Shown in pieces: positions 55,870 to 63,735 of a DNA stretch of 64,000 nt. Positions within the stretch are counted from its first letter, which is position 1, and each line of letters begins with the position of its first letter. The notes under the pieces are model-generated. The model was given only the letters and a program-made list of their open reading frames with translations, did not search any database and was not told where the DNA came from. The translations under genes and the position numbers were made by a program. The DNA is taken from the NCBI GenBank assembly GCA_903895845.1, contig CAITVK010000055.1, positions 1 through 64,000 of the forward strand, written 5' to 3'. This DNA is from an uncultured Chitinophagaceae bacterium. Lineage in GTDB: Bacteria > Bacteroidota > Bacteroidia > Chitinophagales > Chitinophagaceae.

Positions 55870-56036
55870 AGGAAACGAGTTGTAAGTGGTAAGTCATAAG
55901 TGGTAAGGCATAAGAGATAGGACATAAGTCAAAAGAAATAAAACGTAGTTAAAGAAATAAGCATTACTCATTGATAGTAATGCTTATTTTTTTTGTCCCT
56001 ACTTCTTATGTCCTGATACTTACGACTTATGACTTA
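55870..56036. repeat. Long heptamer element AAGTCGT/ACTTACG, copy 2
   Basis: It has the same arms and the same central hairpin (stem 55955-55967 with 55977-55989) as copy 1. The two copies lie in the same orientation on either side of the aspartic protease gene. Confidence 0.9.
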
Positions 56037-56063
56037 ATCTTTATAGGGATTGTTGTTTTGTGA

Positions 56064-56169
56064 CGTCATTTCGAGGCACGAGAAATCTCATTTTGATTAA
56101 ATACTATTGGTGCATACCAAAAACCGCTTGCAGTATTTCGGTTAGATTTCTCCTATCGTCGAAATGACG
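56064..56169. repeat. REP-like inverted pair, outward form
   Basis: CGTCATTTCGAGGCACGAG... at 56064-56088 and ...CCTATCGTCGAAATGACG at 56144-56169. The arms equal those at 53720-53789 but in reversed order, with a 55-nt AT-rich spacer. Confidence 0.75.
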
Positions 56170-56299
56170 GGTAGATGGTGCAGATTGCGGTAAATTCTTA
56201 AAATAAGCGATTGATAATTATTCATTATCCATTGTCAATTATCAATTCCTTCCCCTTATTGCGCAATTTCAATGTTTCATTATCCAATAACTATTGCTT

Positions 56300-56545
56300 G
56301 TTGCCCATATCTTCTGTAAGTTGCCCAAAAACTTTGTAAGTTGTCCAAAAAAACTGCATGTTGCCCAATATCTATAACAAGTTGTCCGATATCGCCTCGC
56401 TTTTGGGCAAATAGCAGCAGAAAATGCCCAACTTGTCATAGATATTGGCTAGAATACAGTAGAAATGGGCAACTTGTACTAGATATTGGACAACTTGCAA
56501 TAGATATCGGACAACTTGTTATAGATATTGGGCAACATGCAGTTT
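56300..56545. repeat. 20-21-bp array, GTTGCCCAATATC type, with opposed arms
   Basis: On the left, GTTGCCC/GTTGTCC units begin at 56300, 56320, 56340, 56360 and 56381. On the right, GGGCAAC/GGACAAC units of 21 bases run to 56545. The outermost pair is strongly complementary: GTTGTCCGATATC against GATATCGGACAAC. Open frames here (56341-56622) are repeat, read GQLVLDI GQLAIDI GQLVIDI. It ends about 80 bases before the gene at 56626. Confidence 0.9.
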
Positions 56546-56594
56546 TTTGGGGGGTAAATGAGAAAGAAAAAGGAGGGATTTTGACAGGTTGTCA

Positions 56595-56602
56595 TACATT
56601 TG
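56595..56602 (+). promoter_or_regulatory. Candidate -7 box TACATTTG
   Basis: An exact TAnnTTTG match 24 bases before the ATG of the secreted plug-domain protein. The same eight bases occur at 6374. Confidence 0.45.
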
Positions 56603-56625
56603 AAATCGTAAAAGCACCATGAAAT

Positions 56626-57399
56626 ATGAAAAACATTCTTTTTAAACTGATTTTTGGCTTGTTTATATGCAGCAATTGTGTATTTGGGCAGGATAGTAGT
56701 AAGAAAACGACTGCGAATATTGATTCGGTGAATCTTATTAAGTATAAGAGAAATGAATATCATGGGGATATCATGAGGATGGCACCAATAAGGAGAGATT
56801 CTATTCCACCTTATAGCAGAATTTGTGGACCAAGTAGAGCAAGCGTTATATCAAATACTCCTTTATCTGTTTTACCAATTGAAAATTATAAGCAACATCT
56901 AGCGAAGGTTGATTCTATAAAGCCAATCGATACTACTTTGATTCATATTAAGCAACAAGATACATCAACCTATAATCCAAACATCAGAGTTTGTGCGCCA
57001 AGTAGAGCAGGCGTTATGTCTGCTGAGCCTCTTTATGTTTTGAAAAATGATAATAGGATTTTGCGAGACGGAATTGTTAACATACCCCCCTTGTCGATAA
57101 CATCAATTTATGTACTGAAAGATGCCAACACTACTGCAAAATATGGCAGTCGTGGAGCCAATGGTGTTATAGTAATCACGCTGAATGAAGACTCTGTTTT
57201 CTTATCGGTAGAGAAACTATTGAGCGCATATAAAGTTCCAAAGCGTTATAGTACGCTTCCGCTGTATGTTAATCATAAACTCATTCCCAAGGAACAGTTA
57301 TTGCTCCAAAAAAGCAGTGTAACGGATGTTAAGATAGCAGAAGAATTAGAAAATGGATTGAAGGAAAAGCATATTGAGGTTACAACGACGGGGAAGTGA
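56626..57399 (+). CDS. Secreted protein with a TonB-plug-like domain and no barrel
   Basis: 257 residues with a signal peptide (MKNILFKLIFGLFICSNC). Two related segments, ICGPSRASVISNTPLSVLP (about 67-84) and VCAPSRAGVMSAEPLYVLK (about 122-140), show an internal duplication. Residues about 134-187 then match the plug signature of SusC-like receptors (EPLYVLK, ITSIYVLKDANTTAKYGSRG, ANGVIVIT), but no barrel follows. The remaining C-terminal part is basic and short. Such free-standing plug modules occur in Bacteroidota with unknown role. The duplicated CxPSRA motif with its Cys is unusual. Confidence 0.7.
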   Translation: MKNILFKLIFGLFICSNCVFGQDSSKKTTANIDSVNLIKYKRNEYHGDIMRMAPIRRDSIPPYSRICGPSRASVISNTPLSVLPIENYKQHLAKVDSIKPIDTTLIHIKQQDTSTYNPNIRVCAPSRAGVMSAEPLYVLKNDNRILRDGIVNIPPLSITSIYVLKDANTTAKYGSRGANGVIVITLNEDSVFLSVEKLLSAYKVPKRYSTLPLYVNHKLIPKEQLLLQKSSVTDVKIAEELENGLKEKHIEVTTTGK

Positions 57400-57470
57400 T
57401 AGGGAAAACATTCTTTTAGCATTTCTATTTAGATAACGGTATATTTACAGAAATAAATTCATTATTTATC

Positions 57471-57725
57471 ATGCAAAGACGCTCCACTGCACAGGCCGTT
57501 ATCTCTTTAATAGAGAAATTGCCACCGCCCGACAAAAAATTGGTGATGGAATGGCTTACCAAGAGCAATATGCCAGCAGAAACAAAACCACAAGTGGAAT
57601 CCGATGAAGCTTTCTGGCATAAAGTGAGCCTTCAATCGATGAATCAGGTATGGGAAAATGCAGATGAAGACATTTGGGACGACATCTATCAACAACAAAA
57701 AGAAAAAATTAACACAGGAAAATGA
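57471..57725 (+). CDS. Small antitoxin-like protein
   Basis: 84 residues (MQRRSTAQAVISLIEKLPPP). A helical N-terminus with DKKLVMEWLTKS and an acidic middle (SDEAFWHKVSLQSMNQVWEN) resemble antitoxins of PIN/RelE-type pairs. The stop TGA overlaps an ATG that runs only 22 codons to a stop near the end of the NR kinase gene, so a toxin partner may have been lost. This is speculative. No other partner is adjacent. Confidence 0.5.
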   Translation: MQRRSTAQAVISLIEKLPPPDKKLVMEWLTKSNMPAETKPQVESDEAFWHKVSLQSMNQVWENADEDIWDDIYQQQKEKINTGK

Positions 57726-57747
57726 GTACTCAGTCGCAATTCCTACA

Positions 57748-58386
57748 CTATAACAACGCATCCACCGCCGCTATCGCCTTCTGCAAACGTTCGTCGTAAT
57801 TTCCACTGATATCTACCCAAGGAACGGGCTGATTTTGCAATATTTCCTTATAAATACCATACAATTCCTTACGAGGGCCTTCGTCGGGATATTCCCGCAA
57901 CTCATCACGCACCCAAGGCAAGTCGATGTTGCATAAAAGATATAAGTCGTACTTCCTTTGCGCAATCTGTTCATATATATAAGGATGACACTTGCCAAAA
58001 ACATATTCACACCAAACTTTCATCACATACATGTCGGTGTCGATGAAGAGAAGGGGGGAGGAAGCAGTTGACCGTTGACCGTTGACCGTTAACCGTTGAC
58101 CGCTTTCCGTTAACCGAAGGTCGTTTACAATCGGTTTCGCTTCAATATCGGTTGACGGTAAACGGTTAACGGTTGACAATGTGTGCCTCTCCTCCAACTC
58201 CACCTGCCCTTTTGCTATTGTCAGTAGGTCTTCAAAAGTATAGGCTTTGCCATGAATAGTTAAATACTCGCGGGCATATTCTGCACACCATTCTGTTTTG
58301 TAGTGTTGCGCCAATAGCTGTGTAAGCGTACTTTTTCCAGTAGATTCGGGACCAATGACGACTATTTTCTTGAGTTGTTTATCCAT
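57748..58386 (-). CDS. NadR-type nicotinamide riboside kinase with an in-frame repeat insertion
   Basis: 212 residues. VVIGPESTGKSTLTQLL is the Walker A motif, CAEYAREYL a NadR hallmark, LLFIDTDMYVMKVWCEYVFG the Walker B region, and YDLYLLCNIDLPWVRDELRE the lid. It phosphorylates nicotinamide riboside to NMN. About 40 extra residues (71-109) lie between GQVELEE and LLFIDTD: LSTVNRLPSTD and LTESGQRLTVNGQRSTAS, the same element as in ispG, cysS and queE. It is 8 bases from pnuC. Confidence 0.92.
   Translation of the reverse strand: MDKQLKKIVVIGPESTGKSTLTQLLAQHYKTEWCAEYAREYLTIHGKAYTFEDLLTIAKGQVELEERHTLSTVNRLPSTDIEAKPIVNDLRLTESGQRLTVNGQRSTASSPLLFIDTDMYVMKVWCEYVFGKCHPYIYEQIAQRKYDLYLLCNIDLPWVRDELREYPDEGPRKELYGIYKEILQNQPVPWVDISGNYDERLQKAIAAVDALL
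58067..58177 (-). repeat. In-frame palindromic element (GGTCAAC type) inside the NR kinase gene
   Basis: On the + strand: TTGACCG TTGACCG TTGACCG TTAACCG TTGACCG CTTTCCG TTAACCG, a spacer, then TTGACGG TAAACGG TTAACGG TTGACAA. It is the longest copy of this type in the window. Confidence 0.88.
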
Positions 58387-58394
58387 ATTGACTA

Positions 58395-59072
58395 TTAATC
58401 CCTTGTAACTAGATTATGTTTGATAGATGCCGGTGGATGCTCCATTGCGGCCATTTTCTTTTTCCATTCAATCCATCCCATCACTGCCAGTACTGTAAAA
58501 ACAAGGTATTGAAAGCTGGTAAAGACAGCACCCTTATAAAAATATAGCGGTATGGAAACCAGGTCTGTAAGCACCCACCACAACCAGTTCTCAACTTTTT
58601 TGCGGGCCATCTGCCACATGCCTGTATACGCAGTTGCGGAAGCAAAGGAATCGCCAAACGGAACGGTACTTTTGGTATATTTTACCAGAACAACATACAA
58701 AACCGCCCACGATACCACGAAAAAGACAGAACAGATGATCCAATCCTTTTTAGTGTTATAACTCATGGGCAAAATGTTGCCGTCCTTGTGTTTTGCCCAC
58801 GCCCACCAGCCATAAATGCTCATGATGGTATAATAAAAGTTCAGGCTACCCTCGGCATAAAGGCTCCACCAGCCAAAACAGAACCAGGTATAGAGGATGG
58901 TACTGATGATGCCGGTGGGATAGACAAGGATATTCTCTTTTCGGGAATATAATACGCTGATAATACCAAAAAATACCGCAATGAACTCTTGCCAAGTGGT
59001 TGCTTTGATACCATTTAGGAGCTCGAGTGTTAATGTTTCTAAATTCACAAACCTTTTTTGATGATTTGTCAA
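58395..59072 (-). CDS. pnuC: Nicotinamide riboside transporter PnuC
   Basis: 225 residues with about seven hydrophobic segments. LVYPTGIISTILYTWFCFGW and FYYTIMSIYGWWAWAKHK are PnuC segments that line the riboside path. WCEYVF-like kinase partners are normally adjacent, and here the NR kinase follows after 8 bases. The pair imports and traps nicotinamide riboside for NAD salvage. Confidence 0.93.
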   Translation of the reverse strand: MTNHQKRFVNLETLTLELLNGIKATTWQEFIAVFFGIISVLYSRKENILVYPTGIISTILYTWFCFGWWSLYAEGSLNFYYTIMSIYGWWAWAKHKDGNILPMSYNTKKDWIICSVFFVVSWAVLYVVLVKYTKSTVPFGDSFASATAYTGMWQMARKKVENWLWWVLTDLVSIPLYFYKGAVFTSFQYLVFTVLAVMGWIEWKKKMAAMEHPPASIKHNLVTRD

Positions 59073-59133
59073 AGATAGCCGCAGAAAGAATACTTACTTT
59101 GCAGTCAATTAATTAACTAAAAAAATAAAAGAC

Positions 59134-59544
59134 ATGATACGTAACGCAACAGCAGTATGGAATGGTTCTGGTAAAGAAGGAAGTGGCCATTTAACTACTC
59201 AAAGTACCACATTAAATCAAACACAGTACTCATTTAACTCTCGTTTTGCAGAAGGTGTAGGTACAAATCCTGAGGAATTGGTTGCGGCAGCACACGCAGG
59301 ATGCTTCACCATGAAACTTAGTTTTGTATTGGGTGCGGCTGGTTTTACACCAACAAGCATCGAAACTAAATGCGAAATAACATTGGACAACGGCGCAATA
59401 ACTTTATCACACCTTACAGTAAAAGCAACAGTGCCAGGTATTGATGCAGCTACTTTTGAAGCAAGCGTAAAGGATGCCGAAGCAAATTGCCCAATCAGCA
59501 AGTTGTATAACACAACAATCACTACCGACGCTACTTTGTTGTAG
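59134..59544 (+). CDS. OsmC/Ohr-family peroxiredoxin
   Basis: 136 residues. Redox cysteines are Cys57 (AHAGCFTM) and Cys118 (EANCPISK). TNPEELVAAAHAGCF is the family core. It reduces organic or fatty-acid hydroperoxides as a homodimer in the cytoplasm. The naming between OsmC and Ohr is not resolved from sequence alone, but the KEGSGHL N-terminus suits OsmC. Confidence 0.9.
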   Translation: MIRNATAVWNGSGKEGSGHLTTQSTTLNQTQYSFNSRFAEGVGTNPEELVAAAHAGCFTMKLSFVLGAAGFTPTSIETKCEITLDNGAITLSHLTVKATVPGIDAATFEASVKDAEANCPISKLYNTTITTDATLL

Positions 59545-59570
59545 TACAAGAGGATTGACTTTATAATAAA

Positions 59571-59606
59571 AGGCAGGTATTTCGATAAGAGATACCTGCC
59601 TTTTTG
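59571..59606 (+). terminator. Intrinsic terminator after the OsmC gene
   Basis: AGGCAGGTAT (59571-59580) pairs with ATACCTGCCT (59592-59601), followed by TTTTG. The loop is 11 nt. Confidence 0.85.
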
Positions 59607-59999
59607 TTTGCTGACCTACTATATAGGTACAACCATTAGCAACCTGAGAATTATATAACTTATAAAAACAATTCTACAACAGTTTCTGCCAAGCCCGAAG
59701 CCATATTTGTAAGAAATAATTTAATGATATCATTCTTTCAACACAAAACCCTCTCTACACTAAGTGATTTCTGGTATCAGCCACAAATAAGAAACAAAAG
59801 GAAGTGCTAACGAATAATAGGCAATAAATATTGTTTAACATACACTACTTTTTGAGTCTGACAGGTGTTAAACGTATTAGTGTCAACAATCATATTAAAA
59901 GTTGATGTTCGTCACTTTCGCCCGCACTATAGCTGAGTAATTTGCACCCGATTTCGAGATTATACAACAACAATTTAATTACAGTTTAAATACAAACAA
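59607..59999. other. 393-base stretch without a gene, leader of the YceI operon
   Basis: AT-rich sequence. A TAATTTG word at about 59938 is one base short of a -7 consensus. No coding sequence or strong dyad was found. Confidence 0.5.
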
Positions 60000-60590
60000 A
60001 TGAAAAAGATTAAGAATTTTAAAGAAAGAATCGGCATCATACTGATGACCATGTTATTGTTGATGATTGCTTCTTTCACCAACGCACAAGTAAAATATTC
60101 TACGAAAGATGATTTAAATTTATTGGTAAGTGGTACTTCAACCCTGCATGATTGGGATATGAAAGCTGCAAAAGGAGACTGTGTGGCTGTATTTAGCTTT
60201 AATGCAGGCGGCGATGTAACTGCACTTAGCTCATTAACCGTAAATATACCAGCCGAAGCATTGAAAAGCGAACATTCGGGCATGGATAAAAATGCCTACA
60301 AAGCCCTGAAGACAGATAAGGCACCCACAATTTCGTATAAACTGGCATCTGCCACTATTGTAGGAAACAACACCATTAAATGTACCGGCAAACTAACGAT
60401 TGCAGGTGCCACCCGCGATGCAGAAATTGTAGCAACCTATAAAGTAAATGCCGACAAAAGCATCAGCGTAAGCGGAAAGAAAAATATAAGTATGAAAGAT
60501 TTTAATATGGAGCCACCTTCTTTTATGATGGGTACTATCAAAACCGGAAACGATATAGTACTCAAGTTTGATGTAACACTAAGAAAGTGA
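60000..60590 (+). CDS. YceI-family periplasmic lipocalin-like protein
   Basis: 196 residues with a signal peptide (RIGIILMTMLLLMIASFTNA, cut near AQVKYS). LVSGTSTLHDWDMKAAKGD starts the YceI barrel. KAPTISYKLASATI, GKLTIAGATRDAEIVATYKV and SMKDFNMEPPSFMMGTIK follow. YceI proteins bind isoprenoid or amphiphilic ligands. Their exact role is unknown. It is 30 bases before the barrel gene. Confidence 0.85.
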   Translation: MKKIKNFKERIGIILMTMLLLMIASFTNAQVKYSTKDDLNLLVSGTSTLHDWDMKAAKGDCVAVFSFNAGGDVTALSSLTVNIPAEALKSEHSGMDKNAYKALKTDKAPTISYKLASATIVGNNTIKCTGKLTIAGATRDAEIVATYKVNADKSISVSGKKNISMKDFNMEPPSFMMGTIKTGNDIVLKFDVTLRK

Positions 60591-60620
60591 TTCTAATTTT
60601 TTAACAGTAAAACAAAGTAT

Positions 60621-62027
60621 ATGAAAAAGACAATGAACAATGTAAGCAGGATTTGTATATTAATCGTGCTAGGAATTGTGCCACTCACAATGATGGCTCA
60701 ACAACAACCAAAAATTGGTAACCTAAGGGCTTATGACCAATCAGGAATCAATGTTTTTGAAGATTCAAAGGCAGATTCTGTGAAGTTTGACGGATTAAAA
60801 GTAAGATGGGGCGCAGGATTTACCCAACAGTTCCAAAACTTAAAGGATGAAAACCCAGGTGCATTAAAGAATGATGTAGGTTCATTTTCTGGTGGAGTTT
60901 CTACCGCTGGTAACAAGTTGAAAGTGATTACTGCTGGTTTCCAAACAGCGCAAGCTAACTTGTTTATGGATGTTCAGTTGGCAGATGGTATTCGTTTGAA
61001 TGTAACTTCTTATCTATCTTCAAAACACCACAATGAAACTTGGGTAAAAGGTGGCTATATTCAGTTTGATAAGCTTCCCTTCAAAGGACAGTTCTGGGGC
61101 GATCTGATGAAGATTACAACAATCAAAATTGGTCACTTCGAAGTTGACTATGGTGATGAACATTACCGCAGATCAGACGGTGGACAAGCATTATACAATC
61201 CTTTTATGGAAGGAAATATAATGGATGAATATGCAACTGAAATTGGTGGTGAAGTATATGTGAAGAAAAATGGCTTTTTTGGAATGTTTGGCTTAACTAA
61301 TGGGATGATTAAGGGAAATATAGATTCACTTTATGCAGCAAGCAATCCTGATGGTGATCTTCACAAATCTCCTTCAATTTTATTGAAAGCAGGTCTTGAT
61401 AAGAAATTGGCAGATAATGTCCGTTTGCGTTTGAGTGCTTCATTTTATGGCAATCAAAGTTGCGGTGGCAACACACTCTTTGGCGGGGACAGAACAGGAT
61501 CTAACTATCAATTTGTGATGGAAGAAAATTCTGCCAATCCAAGCAGCACAACTGGTGCGGGTACTCCATTGGCTTTCTCAGGAAGATTTAATCCTGGATT
61601 TAGCAAAAAAATAAATGCTTTGATGTTTAATGCGTTCTTAAAGACAGGCGGTTTTGAATTGTTTGGAACAGCAGAAACTTCCTCTGGTCGTACCGCAGTA
61701 GAAACATCAACCAGAAGCGCCAATCAATATGCAGTAGATGCCATTTATCGTTTTGGTGCTGCCGAAAACCTTTTCTTAGGTGTACGTTACAATACTGTCT
61801 CTGCCCAATTGGCAAATAGCAAAGCAGGTACTGGCGCGGGCGCTATCACTTACAACGGAAACGTACAGGTGAACAGGGTTGCATTGGCAGGAGGCTGGTT
61901 TTTAACTAAAAACGTGTTATTAAAAGCCGAATACGTAAATCAGGTTTACGATAACTTCCCTGCGGCTGATTATCGCTCAACAGGTAAGTTCTATGGATAT
62001 GTTGTAGAAGCAGTTGTTGGTTTTTAG
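60621..62027 (+). CDS. Outer-membrane porin-like beta-barrel
   Basis: 468 residues with a signal peptide ending MMAQQQP. Alternating strands run through the protein (VRWGAGFTQQFQNLKD, LRLSASFYGNQ, YGYVVEAVVGF as the C-terminal strand with final Phe). It resembles Bacteroidota hypothetical porins of the phosphate-selective OprO/OprP type. The pairing with YceI suggests it acts together with a periplasmic ligand carrier (inference). Confidence 0.7.
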   Translation: MKKTMNNVSRICILIVLGIVPLTMMAQQQPKIGNLRAYDQSGINVFEDSKADSVKFDGLKVRWGAGFTQQFQNLKDENPGALKNDVGSFSGGVSTAGNKLKVITAGFQTAQANLFMDVQLADGIRLNVTSYLSSKHHNETWVKGGYIQFDKLPFKGQFWGDLMKITTIKIGHFEVDYGDEHYRRSDGGQALYNPFMEGNIMDEYATEIGGEVYVKKNGFFGMFGLTNGMIKGNIDSLYAASNPDGDLHKSPSILLKAGLDKKLADNVRLRLSASFYGNQSCGGNTLFGGDRTGSNYQFVMEENSANPSSTTGAGTPLAFSGRFNPGFSKKINALMFNAFLKTGGFELFGTAETSSGRTAVETSTRSANQYAVDAIYRFGAAENLFLGVRYNTVSAQLANSKAGTGAGAITYNGNVQVNRVALAGGWFLTKNVLLKAEYVNQVYDNFPAADYRSTGKFYGYVVEAVVGF

Positions 62028-62053
62028 GTTGGGTCTTTTTTCATTTATGTTGG

Positions 62054-62089
62054 CAGCCAGAATGATTTCTATCGTTCTGGCTGTTTTTT
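62054..62089 (+). terminator. Intrinsic terminator after the porin-like gene
   Basis: CAGCCAGAA (62054-62062) pairs with TTCTGGCTG (62075-62083), followed by six T bases. An inner GAT/ATC extends the stem. Confidence 0.88.
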
Positions 62090-62254
62090 AATCAATGGAA
62101 TCCATCAATGATTGAGTTCTTTAAAATAGTGAATCTAAAGAATAAGATAGGGATATGTAAACGTATATAGTGTGCATGCAAAAACTAAAAACTTTCAATA
62201 GGCTTGTCGAAATTCGGTTTCAATCAATGGTTTAGTATATTTTTAGGTCGATTT

Positions 62255-62866
62255 ATGTCTTTAAAAGTGATTACATATTGCCTAATCTTATTTGTTTTTG
62301 GAATAACTTTTATTGCTTGGACTAGCGGTAATGCCAATCTCAAAATAAAATGGTTGATACTAAAAGGAGGCTCACTAAAAGTGAATGGTAGTACCAATAT
62401 CAATACTTTTAGTTGCATTGTTGCTGATAATACACCAATAGATACATTGATTTGTACTGTAAATAAGGATGCCTCTGTATTGATGAATGGTAAGATAAGC
62501 CTGGATATATATGGGTTTGACTGTCACAACCCAATGATGACGCTCGATCTGAGGAAAACATTGAAAGCAAAAGAATATCCGAGTATGCGGGTTAATTTCT
62601 TGTCGTTAAGCAAATTTCCAGATTTAAAGGCAACCCCCGAAGCTATAAAAGGATGGGTAAATATAGAATTGTCTGGCGTTACCAAAAGATATGAAGTGAG
62701 TTACAAGTTTTCGATGGATAATATGAAAGTTATTCACTTAGTTGGAGACAGGAGCGTAAACTTCTCAGATTTCAATATTACCCCACCACGAAAATTGGGT
62801 GGCATTATTAGGGCAAATGATCGGTTGGATGTAGAGTTTAGTCTCGATTTGAAAGAAGTAAACTAA
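62255..62866 (+). CDS. Membrane-anchored YceI-like protein
   Basis: 203 residues from the ATG at 62255. A TTG further upstream is less likely. One N-terminal helix (VITYCLILFVFGITFIAW) is followed by a YceI-like barrel: LKVNGSTNINTFSC, YPSMRVNFLSLSKF, WVNIELSGVTKRYEVSYKF, VNFSDFNITPPRKLGGIIR. Similarity to the gene at 60000 is at motif level only. It overlaps the convergent gene by 4 bases. Confidence 0.75.
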   Translation: MSLKVITYCLILFVFGITFIAWTSGNANLKIKWLILKGGSLKVNGSTNINTFSCIVADNTPIDTLICTVNKDASVLMNGKISLDIYGFDCHNPMMTLDLRKTLKAKEYPSMRVNFLSLSKFPDLKATPEAIKGWVNIELSGVTKRYEVSYKFSMDNMKVIHLVGDRSVNFSDFNITPPRKLGGIIRANDRLDVEFSLDLKEVN

Positions 62867-63276
62867 GGATTGACCTTTGCAAATACAATTCCAGCTACAG
62901 TTGCTTGAAACAGGCCATATAAAAGCCAGCTGAAAACCATTGCAATTGTTACGTCCATTGCGCTATAAGTAATCCACATAATGGGCAATAAACCAACCAC
63001 AGCATATACAAAACCAAACTCTAATGCACGCAATAAGAAATTTCCTTTCAACAGGCTTTTGAATCGTTCCCAGAACCAAGATAAAGCAAGGCTTATTACA
63101 AAGGCATGTGAAAAGAAAAGCACATCTTTTATACCATCCGAGTTAATAAGTGGATTGTTTGCATAAGCATCAATAAATAGCTGGGGAAAGTATTTTACGG
63201 CTAAAAACAATCCACCATAACTAACAACAAATAGTATTGCCCCCGCAAGTAAACCTGTATAAAGAACCTTTTTCAT
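62863..63276 (-). CDS. Four-helix membrane protein of unknown function
   Basis: 137 residues with four transmembrane helices at about 4-28, 52-70, 84-104 and 108-130. There is no signal-peptide cleavage site and no recognised domain (KVLYTGLLAGAILFVVSYGG, FVYAVVGLLPIMWITYSA). It converges with the preceding gene. Confidence 0.7.
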   Translation of the reverse strand: MKKVLYTGLLAGAILFVVSYGGLFLAVKYFPQLFIDAYANNPLINSDGIKDVLFFSHAFVISLALSWFWERFKSLLKGNFLLRALEFGFVYAVVGLLPIMWITYSAMDVTIAMVFSWLLYGLFQATVAGIVFAKVNP

Positions 63277-63735
63277 AATTTAAGATTGAAGAAGTAACAA
63301 CCAAAGTTAGTTTGATTGAGTGGTATAGAATAATAGTTTTCAAAAAGCACCAATACTTTATCCGTTTAAGAATCTTTTTTTATTGGTTTACATATAGCTT
63401 TTGGTGGTTACCTGTAAAAATAAGCGTTAAGGCAAACCTCCTATTTTGGTTTAATTTGTAATATTTTGAACGAATAATCAAATAAACTACAAATTGACAA
63501 GTGCAATGCTGTAAAATATGTATTTAAAGGGGTAGATATCTAGGAGAGTTGATGTTTATTTTGATATTATGAATTATGAAATTCGCAATGTAAATTGACC
63601 GATGGTATTAAAAAAAGATAAAAATGTTGTGATTTTGTTTGCATAAATGTTAAATTTTGCCATCAAAGGCTAACAATTAATTAATATTATTTTAACAATT
63701 AAATCTTTTACACTATTTTGCCAACCTAAATAAAT
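63277..63735. other. 459-base divergent region upstream of the second TonB-linked protein
   Basis: AT-rich. It holds near-consensus TA-rich words (ACTATTTTG at about 63714, TTAAATTTTG at about 63650) but no exact -7 box with a proper -33. No gene is seen. Confidence 0.5.

Noticed and set aside
56341-56622. 93-codon + frame with GQLVIDI heptads
   Set aside because: Repeat array in one frame. No signal, start site or family.
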